Assembly: GCA_028551475.1 (NCBI GenBank)
Contig: CM052357.1
Location: 1,116,001 to 1,180,000, forward strand
DNA from: Casuarina equisetifolia
Lineage: Eukaryota > Streptophyta > Magnoliopsida > Fagales > Casuarinaceae
DNA: 64,000 bases
Reading direction: 5' to 3'
Shown one piece after another: positions 47,783 through 59,621 of this stretch. Below the pieces are notes generated by a model. The model ran no database searches, was not told the origin of the DNA, and worked only from the letters and a program-made list of their open reading frames with translations. Both the position numbers and the translations under genes were made by a program. The number at the start of each line of letters is the position of its first letter. Position 1 is the first letter of the stretch.

Positions 47783-49367
47783 ATGAAGCCATGCCTACAA
47801 AAGCCATACGCATTAGGGACCTCAATATCAGAACCTCAAACCTTCATACGAGATCCCATGGCCATTCTCCAGTACGCAGAGCTACTTGTAGCATTTGTCT
47901 GCTTCCTTTTAATTTTCCACTGGAGATGGAACAAACAGCAAATCATCATAAACTGGCCTTTTGTGGGAATGCTTCCCCGCCTCATTCAAAATGCACAGCA
48001 CGTCCACGAGGGAACAACCTCACTTCTAAAACGTTGTGGGGGCACTTTCGTGTTTAAGGGCCCTTGGTTTACTGGCATGCATTTTGTACTCACCAGCGAC
48101 TCAGCGAATATCGATCACATTGTGAGCAGAAACTTTTCCAACTACAAAAAGGGACAAAGTTCCGTGAGATTGTTGACGTTTTCGGAGAGGGGGTTCTCGG
48201 TGCTGACTCTGATTGGTGGAGATTTCAGAGGAAGCTGGTTCAGTCATTGCTTAGAGACAAAAATTTCCAGCTGTTCTCCGAGAAAGTCTCACGAGGAAAG
48301 GTGAAAACCGGCCTCATTCCGGTTCTTGATCATGCCGTATCTATGAGAGTTGAAGTGGAGCTTCAAGATGTTTTTTGCCGCTACACCTTCGATAACGCTT
48401 GCTTGTTGGTTCTAGGTTTTGATCCAAATAGCCTCTCCATCGAATTTCCTGAAGTTCAATATTCAAATGCGTTTGATCAAATCCACCAAAGTGTCTTTTA
48501 CCGTTACATCCTTCCAGAAAGTTATTGGAAGTTGCAGAGATGGCTTCAGATTGGAGAGGAGAAGAGGCTGAGCAATGCTCGGAAGATTTTTGATCGATTC
48601 ATATACCAATGCATCTCATCCAAGCGTGGAAAGCTGAGCCAGAGCAGAACCCAAAAAATGGAGGAAGAAAATTTCGACTTGCTAACAACTTTTGAGGCAA
48701 GAAGCCAGCTCAGAAATGGACAATTTCACAAAATCTAACCGCTACTTGAGAGACTTCGCGTTTACTCTGATCTCTGCAGGCAGGGACACCATGGCTGCAG
48801 GCTTAACCTGGTTCTTTTGGCTCATTGCAACACCCATTGGTGGAGGCCAAGATTCTGAAAGAGAACAAAGAACATATGCTGGTTAACAAAGAGATGAAGT
48901 GGGATGGCGATGAGCTAAGTAAGCTAGTTTATCTCCACGGAGCCATATGTGAGTCCTTGCGGCTTTTCCCACCTGTGCCATTCCAACACAAAAGCGTAGT
49001 TCAATCTGATATTCTTCCCAGCGGCCATCAGATTTGTGCAGGCGAGATGATGTTGTACTCTCTATACACAATGGGGAGGATGGAAAGCATTTGGGGCGAA
49101 GATTGCTTAGAGTTCAAGCCAGAGAGGTGGATATCGGGGGGAAGAATTATGAACGTTCCATCTTACAAGTTCATATCGTTTAATGCAGGACCCCGAATTT
49201 GTCCAGGCAAGAATATTAGTTTCAAGGTGATGAAGATGGTTGCAGGTACTGTCATATGGAATTATGAAGTTCGGGTTGTTGAAAAGCATCCTGTTTTGCG
49301 GAGTACCTCTATTATACTTCATATGAAGCACGGTTTGAAGGTTAAGATCAGCAGGAGATGCATCTGA
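47783..49367 (+). pseudogene. CYP96A: CYP96A-like copy 5, three small indels
   Basis: Nearly the whole 505-codon protein is readable. The frame opens at 47783, with the family start MAILQYAELL at 47858, and runs to SNYKKG. There one A appears lost (about 48150). It resumes through DSDWWRFQ and DLLTTF, loses two bases (about 48691), continues over the I-helix AGRDT, loses two bases at the ATHPLV site (about 48831), and then runs through ESLR, FKPERW and the heme loop FNAGPRICPGK to the stop. There are no other stops and all key residues are kept, so the damage is recent or, for the A run, possibly a sequencing error. As given it is a pseudogene. It may still be transcribed, since the leader and probable poly(A) region (AATAAA near 49390) are present. 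Confidence 0.88.
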
Positions 49368-50860
49368 GGAAGAAATCTACGTGCCGTAAAAATAAATGTT
49401 TGCAATACATTTCCTCATTTAATAACGTTTGCATGCTATGGATAGCTTTGTTTAGGGTCCAGAAAAGCTTCTCCCGTACTTAGAGCAATAATGAGTGCCA
49501 TAAAAAGCTCCCTTCTATATGTGAAAATATTTGCTATGTTTAATAAAAAAATAAACCTGGTTAGCGCAGTTCATTTTTTGATCACACTTGGCAAGATAGG
49601 ACGGTTTTACAAACAGCAAAATCATCCTTTTCTTTTGTTGCAACCCTTCCTATCGCTTTCTATCTTCTTTGACTGGTAATCTATAATGCATCTCCATAAA
49701 CATTAAAAAAAAAAAAACATAAGAACTTTCATTTTTCTAAAGGAACGTTAGAAATAAGAGATTGTTGCAGTAGCAAATCTTGCAAAAAGATGCTTGAGCT
49801 CAAATAAGAAGAGACGACTGACAATGAGAGAAGTTCCAATGAAGTTGGAAACTATTCAGATTTACCAAAAAAGTCCTTACATTCACCAAAACCATGAAGA
49901 GCCTGAGAAGTTGCTATTCTGTCAACCCTTGGTATAGATGGTGACACAGTCTCATCCGTAGATACCCATCTATTATCTTTTTTATCAGTATAGATAGAGT
50001 TTCTCTGCTAATATTCGTTAAGTTTGAAAGAATAAAGTGTTATTAGCATGCTTATTGAAAAAATAAGTGACATATTTTCAGGATTGTGTCGTAAGTGCAC
50101 TTTGTTTGTCTTTTATTCACATATAGTCTCGTGGGCATGACAGAAATGCTTTTGATCATTGGTGTCGGTCGCATTTCAACCTTGCTAATACTGCGTTTCT
50201 AAAATAGGCTGTTATGTTACTATTTAGATCACCAAAAAAAAGCGAGAGAGAGAGAGAGAGAGAGTAGGTTCATTGATGTCAATAAATATTTGGATTAATT
50301 GAGAATAAGTGTTATTTGAAATTTTTTAGTTTCAAGTTCGACATTAGAGTATTTAAGCTAGTGTGTATGAATAAAAAAAAATTACTAATGAAAAATAAAT
50401 AGAGAAAAAATCGGGCCACCATTGCCTAATGCACAAAAACACCAATGAAATGAAGAAATTGAAGAGGAAAACACAAATCAGAATTGAGGATCGAGGGTAT
50501 GCTGTAGGAAAATAGGACAATATTGAAGTGTCTTTTAAACTCAATGTGATTAATATTTTGTTTTATAGTTAGCTGTCCCAAATATCATATCATTGCTTTT
50601 CCTTATTTTCCAAAAAAATCAAACTTTGTGTTCATTTTTGAATTATGCCTGCGGAAGTAAACATTCACTTCATCTTTATGAAAAAGAAAAGCTAAAAAAT
50701 GGTTTTTTTTTTTTTAAAAAAAGCACTAGATCTTAATAAATTTTATTAATAATAATAAGGTTGAATATAATAATCATATTTTAAATAAGTACAAAGGCCA
50801 AGATAAAAACCTAACCCTTAAGAGTTGTTAAATCTAAAAAATGAAATGGTATCTTGAAGA
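49368..50860. other. Spacer, no gene seen
   Basis: 3' flank of copy 5 (49430-49650 resembles 34920-35060). A (GA)n run lies at 50243-50265. The AT-rich rest has no coding character. Confidence 0.5.
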
Positions 50861-51560
50861 AGGTGATGTCATTTCCTAATCTACATTTTCCGGATTTGCT
50901 TCACTTCCAAGCGGATTCTAAACTTTCTTTAAGGCTTACAACTAGTTTTGCCTCATAACATTTGATCTTCAAATGTTATAAAAATATTACAAATTAAATT
51001 GATAATTGTATTTTATTAACATCTGGTCAATACAAAAGGAAATACTCCACGTGGTTGTTTGCATAATTTATTCCATTTACTCTTTTTGACATTGTTTATC
51101 CTAATCCTATACGTCATTGACTGCCAAGAAGGTGAAGTCAGTTCATATTCTACATTTTAGAGATTTGCTCTTACCCCATGTGGATTCTAGACTCTCTTTA
51201 ATGCTTAGAACTAGCTTTCAGACATTGAATTGGTTTGACGATTCAGTCAATTTAGAAATTAAAATTCATATGTTTTTAAATATTAGGTGAAAACAAAAGG
51301 AAACACTCCATGTAGTTGTCTACGCAACTTATCTTCTCCCCCCTTTGTTTTTAACTAACTCAATTTTCGGGCTTTACCTCACTTCCAACTGGATTTTGGA
51401 AAACTCGTTAATGCTTATAACTAGCTTTCAAACATTGTATTTTTTTTAATGATTAAGTTAACCTTAAAATGTTATTGTCCTGTCAATTACAAAACATTCG
51501 AAAACAAAAATCCCAAAAAGTGCACGACACTTCTGCAAGTTCGGTATCAAAACATAGGAT
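50861..51560 (+). repeat. Repeated noncoding block of the ankyrin locus, three units
   Basis: Units near 50870-51060, 51120-51330 and 51350-51500 share the order: TTTGCTTCACTTCCAA-like start, a GGATTCTA segment, an AATGCTTA-AACTAGCTTTC segment, and then a GTTAATTTTAAAATGTTA-like end. Further units lie near 53140-53540, 57640-57790 and 58130-58260. They accompany the ankyrin gene fragments, so they may be intron or leader sequence of that gene multiplied by duplication. Confidence 0.55.
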
Positions 51561-51760
51561 TAGTTGACCGCCGAACAGGCTCCGCTTCTCAACTTGTATC
51601 GGGTAAGAAAAATGTAATTGTTGGAAACATTCGATTAACGAGTATCCTGTTCCGTTCCATCCTTTCCAGCGTTGTGATCGTCCCCTACTTATCTTCGGGA
51701 GCGACACAGAGGAGCTTGGATGTTTCGGATGCAAGCCTAGATGCAGGGAAGTCAAATTAA
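51449..51760 (+). pseudogene. Possible 5' fragment of an ankyrin-type gene
   Basis: A 103-codon frame ends with SLDVSDASLDAGKSN. The last bases (GATGCAGGGAAGTCAA) match the repeat unit of the ankyrin-associated array near 58303. The rest is not recognisable. A link to the ankyrin gene is inference from that match and from the surrounding repeats. Confidence 0.3.
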
Positions 51761-51929
51761 TAATTGGAGCAAATAAGCATAGGAGAGCTCTCTTTTTTCT
51801 TGTCTATATGCAGTCGCTTTGGAAAAAATTCTTAGGATAAAACCTGTTCAGCTCAGTCCTAAGAATAAGCACTCAAATATAATTGCTTCAACACTAATTT
51901 TACAAATCTATTAGTACATAATAAGCACA

Positions 51930-52480
51930 TTAATGTTTTGGTGGAAAGATAAGATTATATTAATAAAATTTAGTATAAAAAATATAGGGGCATACTACAA
52001 CATTAAATAAAATTGTAAAAGTTATGAAAAATAAAGGTTAGAAACTTTTAAATTTTACTCAAAATTTTCATTTTTTAGGTAAAATTTTATATTTTGAAAC
52101 TAAAACATTTTCTCTTGTACAATTTTCTTACTATGGTAATAAGATTGGTATATTAATTATTTTTTTTTAAATTTCCTTTAACCTATATATAGTATATGTA
52201 AGTTAAAAAAAGATATGTTAAAATTTTAGCTAGTTAAATCTATTCATTTAGTTATTTTGATCCTTTATTGTAATTTTTTATTTCATCCTCCTACATGATG
52301 TTAGATTTCATTTTAAGAGAAGATAATCTTTCAGATCATTCATTTTCATGTACATTAGAAGTGTACAATAATGTTCAGCTATTCATTACACTAGAAGTTT
52401 AAGAAAAAAATTTATTCAATGGTATTTATATATAAGAGAGAAAAAAATCTTCATAGTTCTTAGGATATTTTATAATAAAC
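51930..52480 (+). repeat. Repeat R copy
   Basis: Carries AAATTTTACTCAAAATTTTC, TTTTATATTTTGAAAC and CATGATGTTAGATTTCATTT, in the same order and orientation as 14590-14994 and 41520-42080. Confidence 0.6.
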
Positions 52481-52659
52481 AAATCCTTTTCTTTTACGGG
52501 AAATTGTTGAAATTTTGTTATATTCGTGTTATAATTCCACCAATTCGACATATACTAGCTTGTTATTATCTTTTTTTCTTCTAAAAATTTAAAGATTCAC
52601 AAGTGACAAATACTTTGCAAATTGTTACTCATGACATACTAGTCTTTTAGAGTCCTTTA

Positions 52660-52880
52660 AGCTTTGACGCTCAACTTTAACGTCAAGTTGACATGGTCCC
52701 TTCAAACACGTCGGAAGCTCCTGCAAAGTTTGGAATTAAAAATGCCGTTTACCTTGACGGCTCAACAAGCAACGGGTAGAATCCAAGAAGTGAGTGTTCT
52801 TATTTTGAATGTCATTTTATTAGCGGGCAATAAACAGACCTCTATGGCATTTTCCTTCCGTTTGGTTCTTTAGGTTTATA
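52660..52880 (+). pseudogene. Ankyrin-gene-associated fragment, paralogue of 55770-55930
   Basis: CCGTTTACCTTGACGGCTCA and the following GAATCCAAGAAGTGAGTGTTC segment align with 55832-55890. Both are followed by a similar TTTTATTAGC-like spacer. They look like one duplicated exon with a donor-like GTGAGT or GTCAGT after it. The protein is not recognisable on its own. Confidence 0.35.
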
Positions 52881-53760
52881 GAAGAAAACTTACATAATGC
52901 ATTTATTTGAAGTACTTCCTCTTTCTTCTTTTTTCCTTTTTTTTTTTTTTTTAAATTTGCAAGCATATACTAATATAATTTATCTCCACAAGTTCCTTAA
53001 GAATTTGTGTATATCTGTTGTTGAATTTATATCCTGGATCCAAGTATAAGAAGCTTTAGGTGGGGTATTAACTTCGAAAGCGAGTCATTATATTTTAACC
53101 CAAAATGCATCTTCTTAAGTCGAAACAAGATCGACCACCCATGTGATTGTTTGCATAGTTTTGACGCTGTTTATATGTCCCACGAGGGCCACGAAGCACT
53201 GGAATTCAATATTCTATAAGATCTCAGTCCACGGACTTTTTTTCGACTTTCAAGTGCATTCTATATATATATATATATATATTTACACTTACACAGCATG
53301 TTAACACGTACACATCTTTTAAGGTGTTAAATCTAGGATAAAGAAATCTCAAACAATACTTGTTCAGTATTGATTTAGATGGTTATTGACAAATAAAGTT
53401 CAAGTGCATTCTAGACTCTTTTCAACTCTTAACAAATAGCTTTCAAACATTACCTTGTTTGGTAATTAAGCTAGTTTTAAATATCACTGCCCTGCAAGCA
53501 TTTGTCGGTAGTATTAGAAAACAAAAATGTAAAGAAAAAAGGTACTTTTGGACGTGTCAATAATTCCCTCCCTTTCTATTGATTGCATCATTTTTTTCCC
53601 TTGTTTTCTAAGATTTCGAAAACCAAGTAAACCCACCAAATCTAGCGAAAACCAAGTAAACCCGCCAAATCTAGCGAAAAGCAAGTACATATCGTTTTCT
53701 GAAACTCTCTTCTCATTTTTTTTTCCGTGAAAATGACTCCATCTCTCTTCTTCTGTTCAG
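52881..53760. repeat. Spacer with short tandem repeats
   Basis: (AT)n at 53263-53282. A ~28-bp unit (GAAAACCAAGTAAACCC, CCAAATCTAGC) is repeated two to three times at 53617-53690. 53140-53540 holds a unit of the ankyrin-locus repeat. No gene. Confidence 0.55.
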
Positions 53761-55060
53761 TGAATTTTAAATGCAAGTGATCATGTCGAACAAGTAATAT
53801 AATGATAAGAAAAATATCGTCCCACGAAGATTGGTGAATACTAAACTAATTAAGTACTAATGATGAATTAATCCTAAAATTAATTTAGCAAATCAAAATA
53901 TTGTTGATGATGAATTAAAATTTAAAACTTTCAAAAAGAAAACTCAAGATTAATTAAAATTGAATCCAGGTAAGAAAAATCAAGATGAGAAACATGTTAG
54001 AGCTTCCGATTTCACCATAACTACTAGATATGAATTTTCATAGTTTATGCCTACAAGAATGATATTACCCATGTGATGACGGAATTTCCTAATTTATTTA
54101 CTATCCTATGTCTAGGTATAGTAAACCTATTTAGTTCATTAATTCACTATATCTCTATATGTGAATTGAAACAAACCAAATGCATTAGGATCTGTGAATA
54201 TTCCTGGTTTACAATAAATCTTTCGATCATCTTATCACCAAAAGCCACACAAATAACATGGTATATGTCTATCCACATTTAATTCATGGTTATATATTAT
54301 AAGAAGCAATTGCATATTATTACCTCTCAGTCTCAAATATGCACATCAAATCATTCAAGTGGTGGCCAATCACTTAAAAGCATTAAGCATAATAATATAT
54401 AACTCACATAAATAAAATATCTTGTAAAACATAAAAACTTATAAAATTCACATTATCATAGTTAGGCTACATCTTCGCTCTAACAAAAGAAGTTTAGAAC
54501 ATAATAAAATAACAAACTAAAGCAATAGTAGAAATTAAGCAGAACTTCTTAAATAAAAAAAACAGGAAAGTTGTCACCACACTGTCTTTTCTTTAAGAAT
54601 TCTTTACAGAATTCCTACAGTTCAAGAATGATAAAAAGTAGAGGGAAGCTTTCACACCTATATTTCCTTTTTTCTTTCTTGGTTTTCACTTTCTTCTCTT
54701 ACTTTTTTCTCTCTTCCTTGGTTGGTTTCGGAGGCAATCTTTTCTCTCTCTTTTCTCTCTTCTTCTCTTGTGCGGCGCCTTTTCCCCTTTTAATTCACGT
54801 TCCTTTGCCTTTTTATGCTATCTTGGGACACATGCCCTAAGATTCTCCTAGTAATTCACTTTTTTGCCCCTTTTTCTTTATTTCCTTTTTTGTCCTTTTT
54901 TGTCCTTTTCCTCTTCTTTTGCTACTTTACATGTTGCCTCATCTTTTCTTCTTTTGACTTCCTTTTCTTTCTTTGTCTTCTTCACGTGCCTTTTTGTAAC
55001 TTTCTCTTTCTTTATTTCTTTTGCTCTTTTAGGATTTGCTGCATAAATAACACCAATTTA
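53761..55060. mobile_element. Unclassified transposon-like segment with a pyrimidine tract
   Basis: CAAGTGATCATGTCGAACAA and CGTCCCACGAAGATTGGTGA near 53770-53835 are phrases typical of repetitive plant elements. 54640-55030 is strongly pyrimidine-rich on the + strand, giving open frames (54571-54840, 54815-55081) full of Phe, Leu and Ser that are compositional artefacts. No transposase or polymerase is readable. Confidence 0.4.
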
Positions 55061-56442
55061 CATAAATATATCAAAACTTAAATATTATCTTATAAAACTT
55101 GTATTATTTATATCCTAAAATAGTCAAAATAACTCTATAAACAACTTCAAGCACCAACGTTTGAGCAATCTTTTTCCTTTTTCATCACGTGTACGAAGAA
55201 GTTATTGGACCAAGTCATTTTATGTGTCTTTATGTGGCATTGTATTTGCTATGCTCAACAAACTCATACCTACTATCATTATGATAATTTTTATTATTAT
55301 AATGGTAAGTATTGGATTAAATTACATTTTAATCCCTTCTGCAAATCACAGGCAATTTCCAAATGCCTCGACTCTGTAAAGTGATATCGTGGTATCAATC
55401 TTACATGGGAGATAATAGTGGGTATATCATGGAAAAAGACACCTAAAAGACGCCTAAAAGAGCCACGTTTCAACCGCCGAGTCCTGAATTGTTGTCCACG
55501 ATGATCCACCTTGCAAAACTCATTATCTTCGTCAACCAAAACGCCGAAAAAAAAAAAAGAAGGATGTCAACAAGCAACCACGGCTAAAGTCAGCTAGTTT
55601 TGTTGCTTCCTCCAGCAGTCTTGCCCTGGCCTTTCTCTCCTTGCACCGAGACACACTATTGCCACCCAGCTGAGTCCCACTTACTTCTTCTGGAGTTGGA
55701 AGAAGGGGGACTTACACATGATTCCAGACGTTTTGTGAAGCTTCATCATTACTTTGTATCTCAAAAGAACAGAGTTTCCCAAGCTGCTATCAGAAATTCC
55801 AAACTTTCCTGCCAGACTGGGAATCAGAAACTCCGTTTACCTTCACTTCTCAACTTGAAACCGGAAGATTCCAAAGAGTCTGTGTTCTCATGGTCAGTAT
55901 TACTTTGTTAGCTAGCAATAATTAGACCTCGATGCTTCCTTTCTTTCTTCTCCGCAGAGTATCCTCCATGGTTTCTATTTTATTGCAACTCGTCAATGCT
56001 GGATTTTAAAATTGGGTTAAGAAAGAAACCCCACTCCCCAACAAAAATAAGTAAATAAAAAAAAATGAGTGGCCACCGTCTTTCCATGGGCGGGATTGGA
56101 CGGGTATATGAAGCACCAGATCTTAGCATCCCAAAAGGCAAGCGAATAACGAGAACGAAACAAAGAAATAAAAGAAATGCATGCTGGAGCAGCAAGCACG
56201 CAGGAGAATAAATGGTTGCTCCATTCTCTCAAAGTTCACTTTGTAAGTAAGTAGTCGCATGTACTTATTATCAATCTCTCTAATTATTGTTGTCAGCGTG
56301 GCGGTAGCAATTTTCTTTTTCTCATTACTATATTCTTTATTTTGACTTTTTGGTAGGAATGTTATTTTACTAGTTAAAACTAACAAAATAACTTATCGCA
56401 AGTTATAATATGTGGACTGTGATAGCATCCTTCACCTAGTCG
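55061..56442. pseudogene. Degenerate leader/exon region of ankyrin-type gene
   Basis: 55600-55911 is open for 103 codons and more GC-rich; 55770-55930 is paralogous to 52690-52860. 55980-56230 (minus) resembles the hydrophobic frames at 13028 and 46170 in its GAGAATAAATGGTTGCTCCA end, although weakly. No domain is recognised. I group these as remnants near the ankyrin gene with low certainty. Confidence 0.3.
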
Positions 56443-57010
56443 GTGACTGGAATAACTCAATCAGTAACCTTTTTGATCTTAGCTTTGAGTAAGTGCTCAA
56501 ATAAGTTTTTGAAGTCTTTTGGAAGGGGTATTGTTAAAAGATTCCCTAAAACCATTTTTTGTTTTAAAAAATTTCAGACATCAAACAAATTCCTGACCAT
56601 GTGCATGCGCCCCTCCAAAAGGCCGCATGAAAGGCAACTGGAAAGCTGCTAAATATCCAAATGCTATTCGAGTTCTCATAACTACACTTAGAGAGACAAC
56701 TCTTCACATTGCAGCTAGAGAAAAACAAACTTGAGAACTAGCAAGTGGTACCTGGGTTAGACCTCTGACTGACAAGTTCACCCGATCAGGATTCGTCAAG
56801 ATATGTGAATTTGCTTAGGAAGATGGTGAAGAAGAATGAAAATCTGCCATTAATCCATGATAATGGCAACTGGTGGCCCATCCATCTTGCAGCTGCGTGG
56901 TGTAAAAGAAATATGATGTCTTACCTACAACCCGTGACTCCGTTTGAAAGTGGACTGCTTCTGCTCGCATTGAGACTCTTACACGCGCAATCTTGATGGA
57001 TATGTAAGAC
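56443..57010 (+). pseudogene. Ankyrin-repeat protein fragment (ACD6/ITN1 type)
   Basis: From about 56640 the text reads KYPNAIRVLIT then TLRETTLHIAARE, an ankyrin repeat. After a frame break and a stop near 56731, 56805-56996 reads NLLRKMVKKNENLPLIHDNG then WWPIHLAAAWCKRNMMSYL, a second repeat pair of the kind found in plant membrane ankyrin proteins (LPLIRDNGNLTPLH-type). The canonical helix residues are partly lost. The PGG membrane domain that normally follows is absent. Frame breaks mean it is not functional. Plant members act at membranes in defence and salt response; no function is claimed here. Confidence 0.75.
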
Positions 57011-58260
57011 ATGTCTACATCGTAACATAAGTTCGGTTAGGTCTCCATTGAAAAGCATTGAATTTTAAAGTACAATTTATAAGGAGATAGATGCCTTCAT
57101 TTAATATTTTAGAATTTTAAGTTAGATAAGTTTGTTCTAAGCAAAAAGTACTAACACAATGTGGACTAAGTAAAAAGTAAAACCACAGTATAAATGTCTA
57201 GCCCCTTTTTGGAATTATTGATGTGAATTTTTTATGACGTTTTGGTGCTTTTTAGTATTTATTCTTTTTTAGGCTGGTTGGTTAGAACGATGTTTCCTCT
57301 TGTGACTGAAAGGCCTGTCCCTATAGACACAAAAAGCAACAATTTGGCTTCGTTGCCACTTTATCTGCCAGTTTCATACAGTGACGGCTTGCTGACGACA
57401 AAAAGTTTGATGAGCAACGCACCAAACTTTAATGATGTCTCTAACATCTGTAACTTGTATAATGCTTAATATTCCAAAATGGGTTTTGAACCTCTATTAA
57501 ACAAAGGTCTTAACTGGCAGAAAGTGGTAAAGGCTCAAACTTCTCCAGACTATCACGTCTTTGACATTGATATTTCATGCATTTAGAGGCCCAGATATCT
57601 GAAATCCTTGTCATATAGTACCCTGATTACCATGAAGGGGCTGGAATTTAATATTATCTAATATCTCCATTTATGGACTTAGCTCCCCTTTCAAGTGGAT
57701 TCTAGATCCCTTTTGAGCCTCGCGTCACTATCTTGATTTGGTAATTAAGTTAATCTTAAAATATTACTGTTTGGTAATAATACTAGTGTCAATCACGTGT
57801 AATCAATTTGTCATTATCCTTTTTTTATTTTACATGAAATTCTGTTTTATTAGTTAATACACGCTATAATACCACTGCTTTTCCCCATTTTGCAAAATAG
57901 ATCCAAACCTAGAGTTCCCTTTTATATCATGGCTTGGGAACAGAATGTTGACTTCATCTTCAAAATAATGATACATGATAAAGTATGTTAAGAATTGTTA
58001 AGAATCTTAATCCGAATAGGAAAACAATGAAGGTCCCTTAACATGTTTCAGAAAACAAGAGGGTGTAATTTATTTTAAATAGAAAATACATCTTTTTGGG
58101 GTCAAACGAAACCTAAGATGGTTTGTACAATATTTTCTATTCACTTTGTTTGACATTGTTTATCCCAATCTTTTATCTCATGTGACCGTCAAGAAGAGGG
58201 CTGCCATTTTATTCTTTACTATTGTTTGCATAATAATTTATCTTAATTGCCAAAATACTG
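57011..58260. other. Spacer with unidentified 75-codon frame
   Basis: 57242-57469 (+) reads MFPLVTERPVPIDTKSNNLA and on to a stop; composition is protein-like but I know no family. It may be a further exon fragment of the ankyrin gene. 57640-57790 and 58130-58260 are units of the ankyrin-locus repeat. Confidence 0.35.
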
Positions 58261-58269
58261 CAAGAGCCA

Positions 58270-58640
58270 AGCTCCCACATATCTCAAGAAATTAGTTTTG
58301 ATGCAGGGGAGTCAAGCTCTGACACGCCTAAAGAAAATCGCTTAGATGCAGAGAAGCCAATCCTTGACATGCCTCAAGTAATTGGCTCGAATGCAGAGGA
58401 GCGAGGCTTTAGCATACCACAGGAAACAGGGTCAGATGCAGGGGAACCAAGCTGTAACGGATCTCAAAAAGCTAGATCAAATGCAGGGGAGCCAAGCTTT
58501 GACGTACATCAAGAAATTGGCTCAGATGCAAAGTAGCCAAACTCTGATTTACCTCAAGAAACTTGCTCAAATACACGAAATCCAAGCCGTGACATACCGC
58601 AAGAAATTGGGTCAGATGCAGAGAAGCCAAGCTTAGGCCA
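58270..58640 (+). repeat. 54-bp (18-residue) tandem repeat of ankyrin-type gene
   Basis: About seven units of 54 bp. In the frame that fits best each unit reads roughly PQEIGSDAGEPS with variable residues, interrupted by a TAG near 58534. Another frame (58382-58636) happens to stay open with KKLAQMQSSQ-like repeats. The in-phase length, a multiple of three, indicates that the array arose in coding DNA. It precedes the ankyrin text at about 58920, so it would be the N-terminal low-complexity part. Confidence 0.75.
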
Positions 58641-59000
58641 AACAAGTCTTAACCCCGACATAATTCAAGAAATTGATGTAGGTGGAAGGGCATTACAAAA
58701 GCAGCGGTGCAAATAGTTGAAGAGGTGATAAGTTCAAGCAAAATTGATGAGAGTAAGCATCTAACAAGTCTTTCGATCTTTTGGAATGTCTATGTAAAGT
58801 AGACAGCCTAGTACACTTTCTGTTTCAAAAGATCTTAGGGAAAGAACAAATTCCATTCCATGATCGTGTTTACCTCTTCGAGACTGCCCTAGTGATTGGC
58901 CAGTTGTTGATTCTGTAAACAAATATCCAGACGCTGTTCGAACTCCCATAACAGGATATGGTAAGACAGCTTATGCGTTCAACACCTTAAATGGTAAGAT
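58641..59000 (+). pseudogene. Second ankyrin-repeat fragment
   Basis: Around 58918-58985 the + strand reads NKYPDAVRTPITGYGKTAYA, the start of an ankyrin repeat closely related to the text at 56640. Upstream and downstream frames are broken. Together with the 18-residue array it represents a second decayed copy of the same gene. Confidence 0.65.
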
Positions 59001-59621
59001 AGAAAAAAAAAGGCAAGAATTAATAAACTGAGATAGGAAATAATAAACTGGTTTGGTGCACATCACACTAGAAAAAAAAAGGCAACAATTAATAAACTGG
59101 TTTGGTTCCTTAGTAAAAACCACTCAAGATTCTCTATTAGCTAGATGGATTATCCTAGAAAGATGTTAACAAGGAATGTTTTAGAATTCAAGATGCAGAG
59201 ATTGCTAGCGTAAAGTTAGAGAAGCATTTTTCAAGTTAGAAATGAGTTCCCACGAGAGTATAACACTACTAAAAGCTAGTCAAAGTTAAAGGAAGGTAGA
59301 AAAGAAGTCCAATGAGCAATATTAGTATGAAAGGAGAGATATCTAAATATAATTTTATTTGCTAGAGTATCAAAAAGGGCAAAATTACCATTATAGACAT
59401 AACAACTATGTGTATTAACTAAATAGACCAACAATGGAGCTTATGCTAACTATAACAAAAATCAATGAAACACTTATTCTTTTATTGTAGTTTCACTAAA
59501 TGCACATAGAGGGCAATATTGGGTATGAATGAATTGTTATGATGAGTTAAACAATGGGGTAAAGAAGTGAGCTAATGAATAAAGTTACAAAAAACAAAAG
59601 TTTTATAACAATCTTTTTAAG
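59001..59621. other. Spacer, no gene seen
   Basis: A short stretch with AGAAAAAAAAAGGCAA and TAATAAACTGGTTTGGT is repeated in tandem at 58998-59105. Otherwise AT-rich noncoding DNA. Confidence 0.5.

Noticed and set aside
54571..55081. Hydrophobic frames rich in Phe, Leu and Ser
   Set aside because: They result from the pyrimidine tract; several overlapping frames are equally open.
58382..58636. 84-codon repeat protein
   Set aside because: It is an out-of-phase reading of the 54-bp repeat; the frame resembling DAGEPS repeats is the likelier original.
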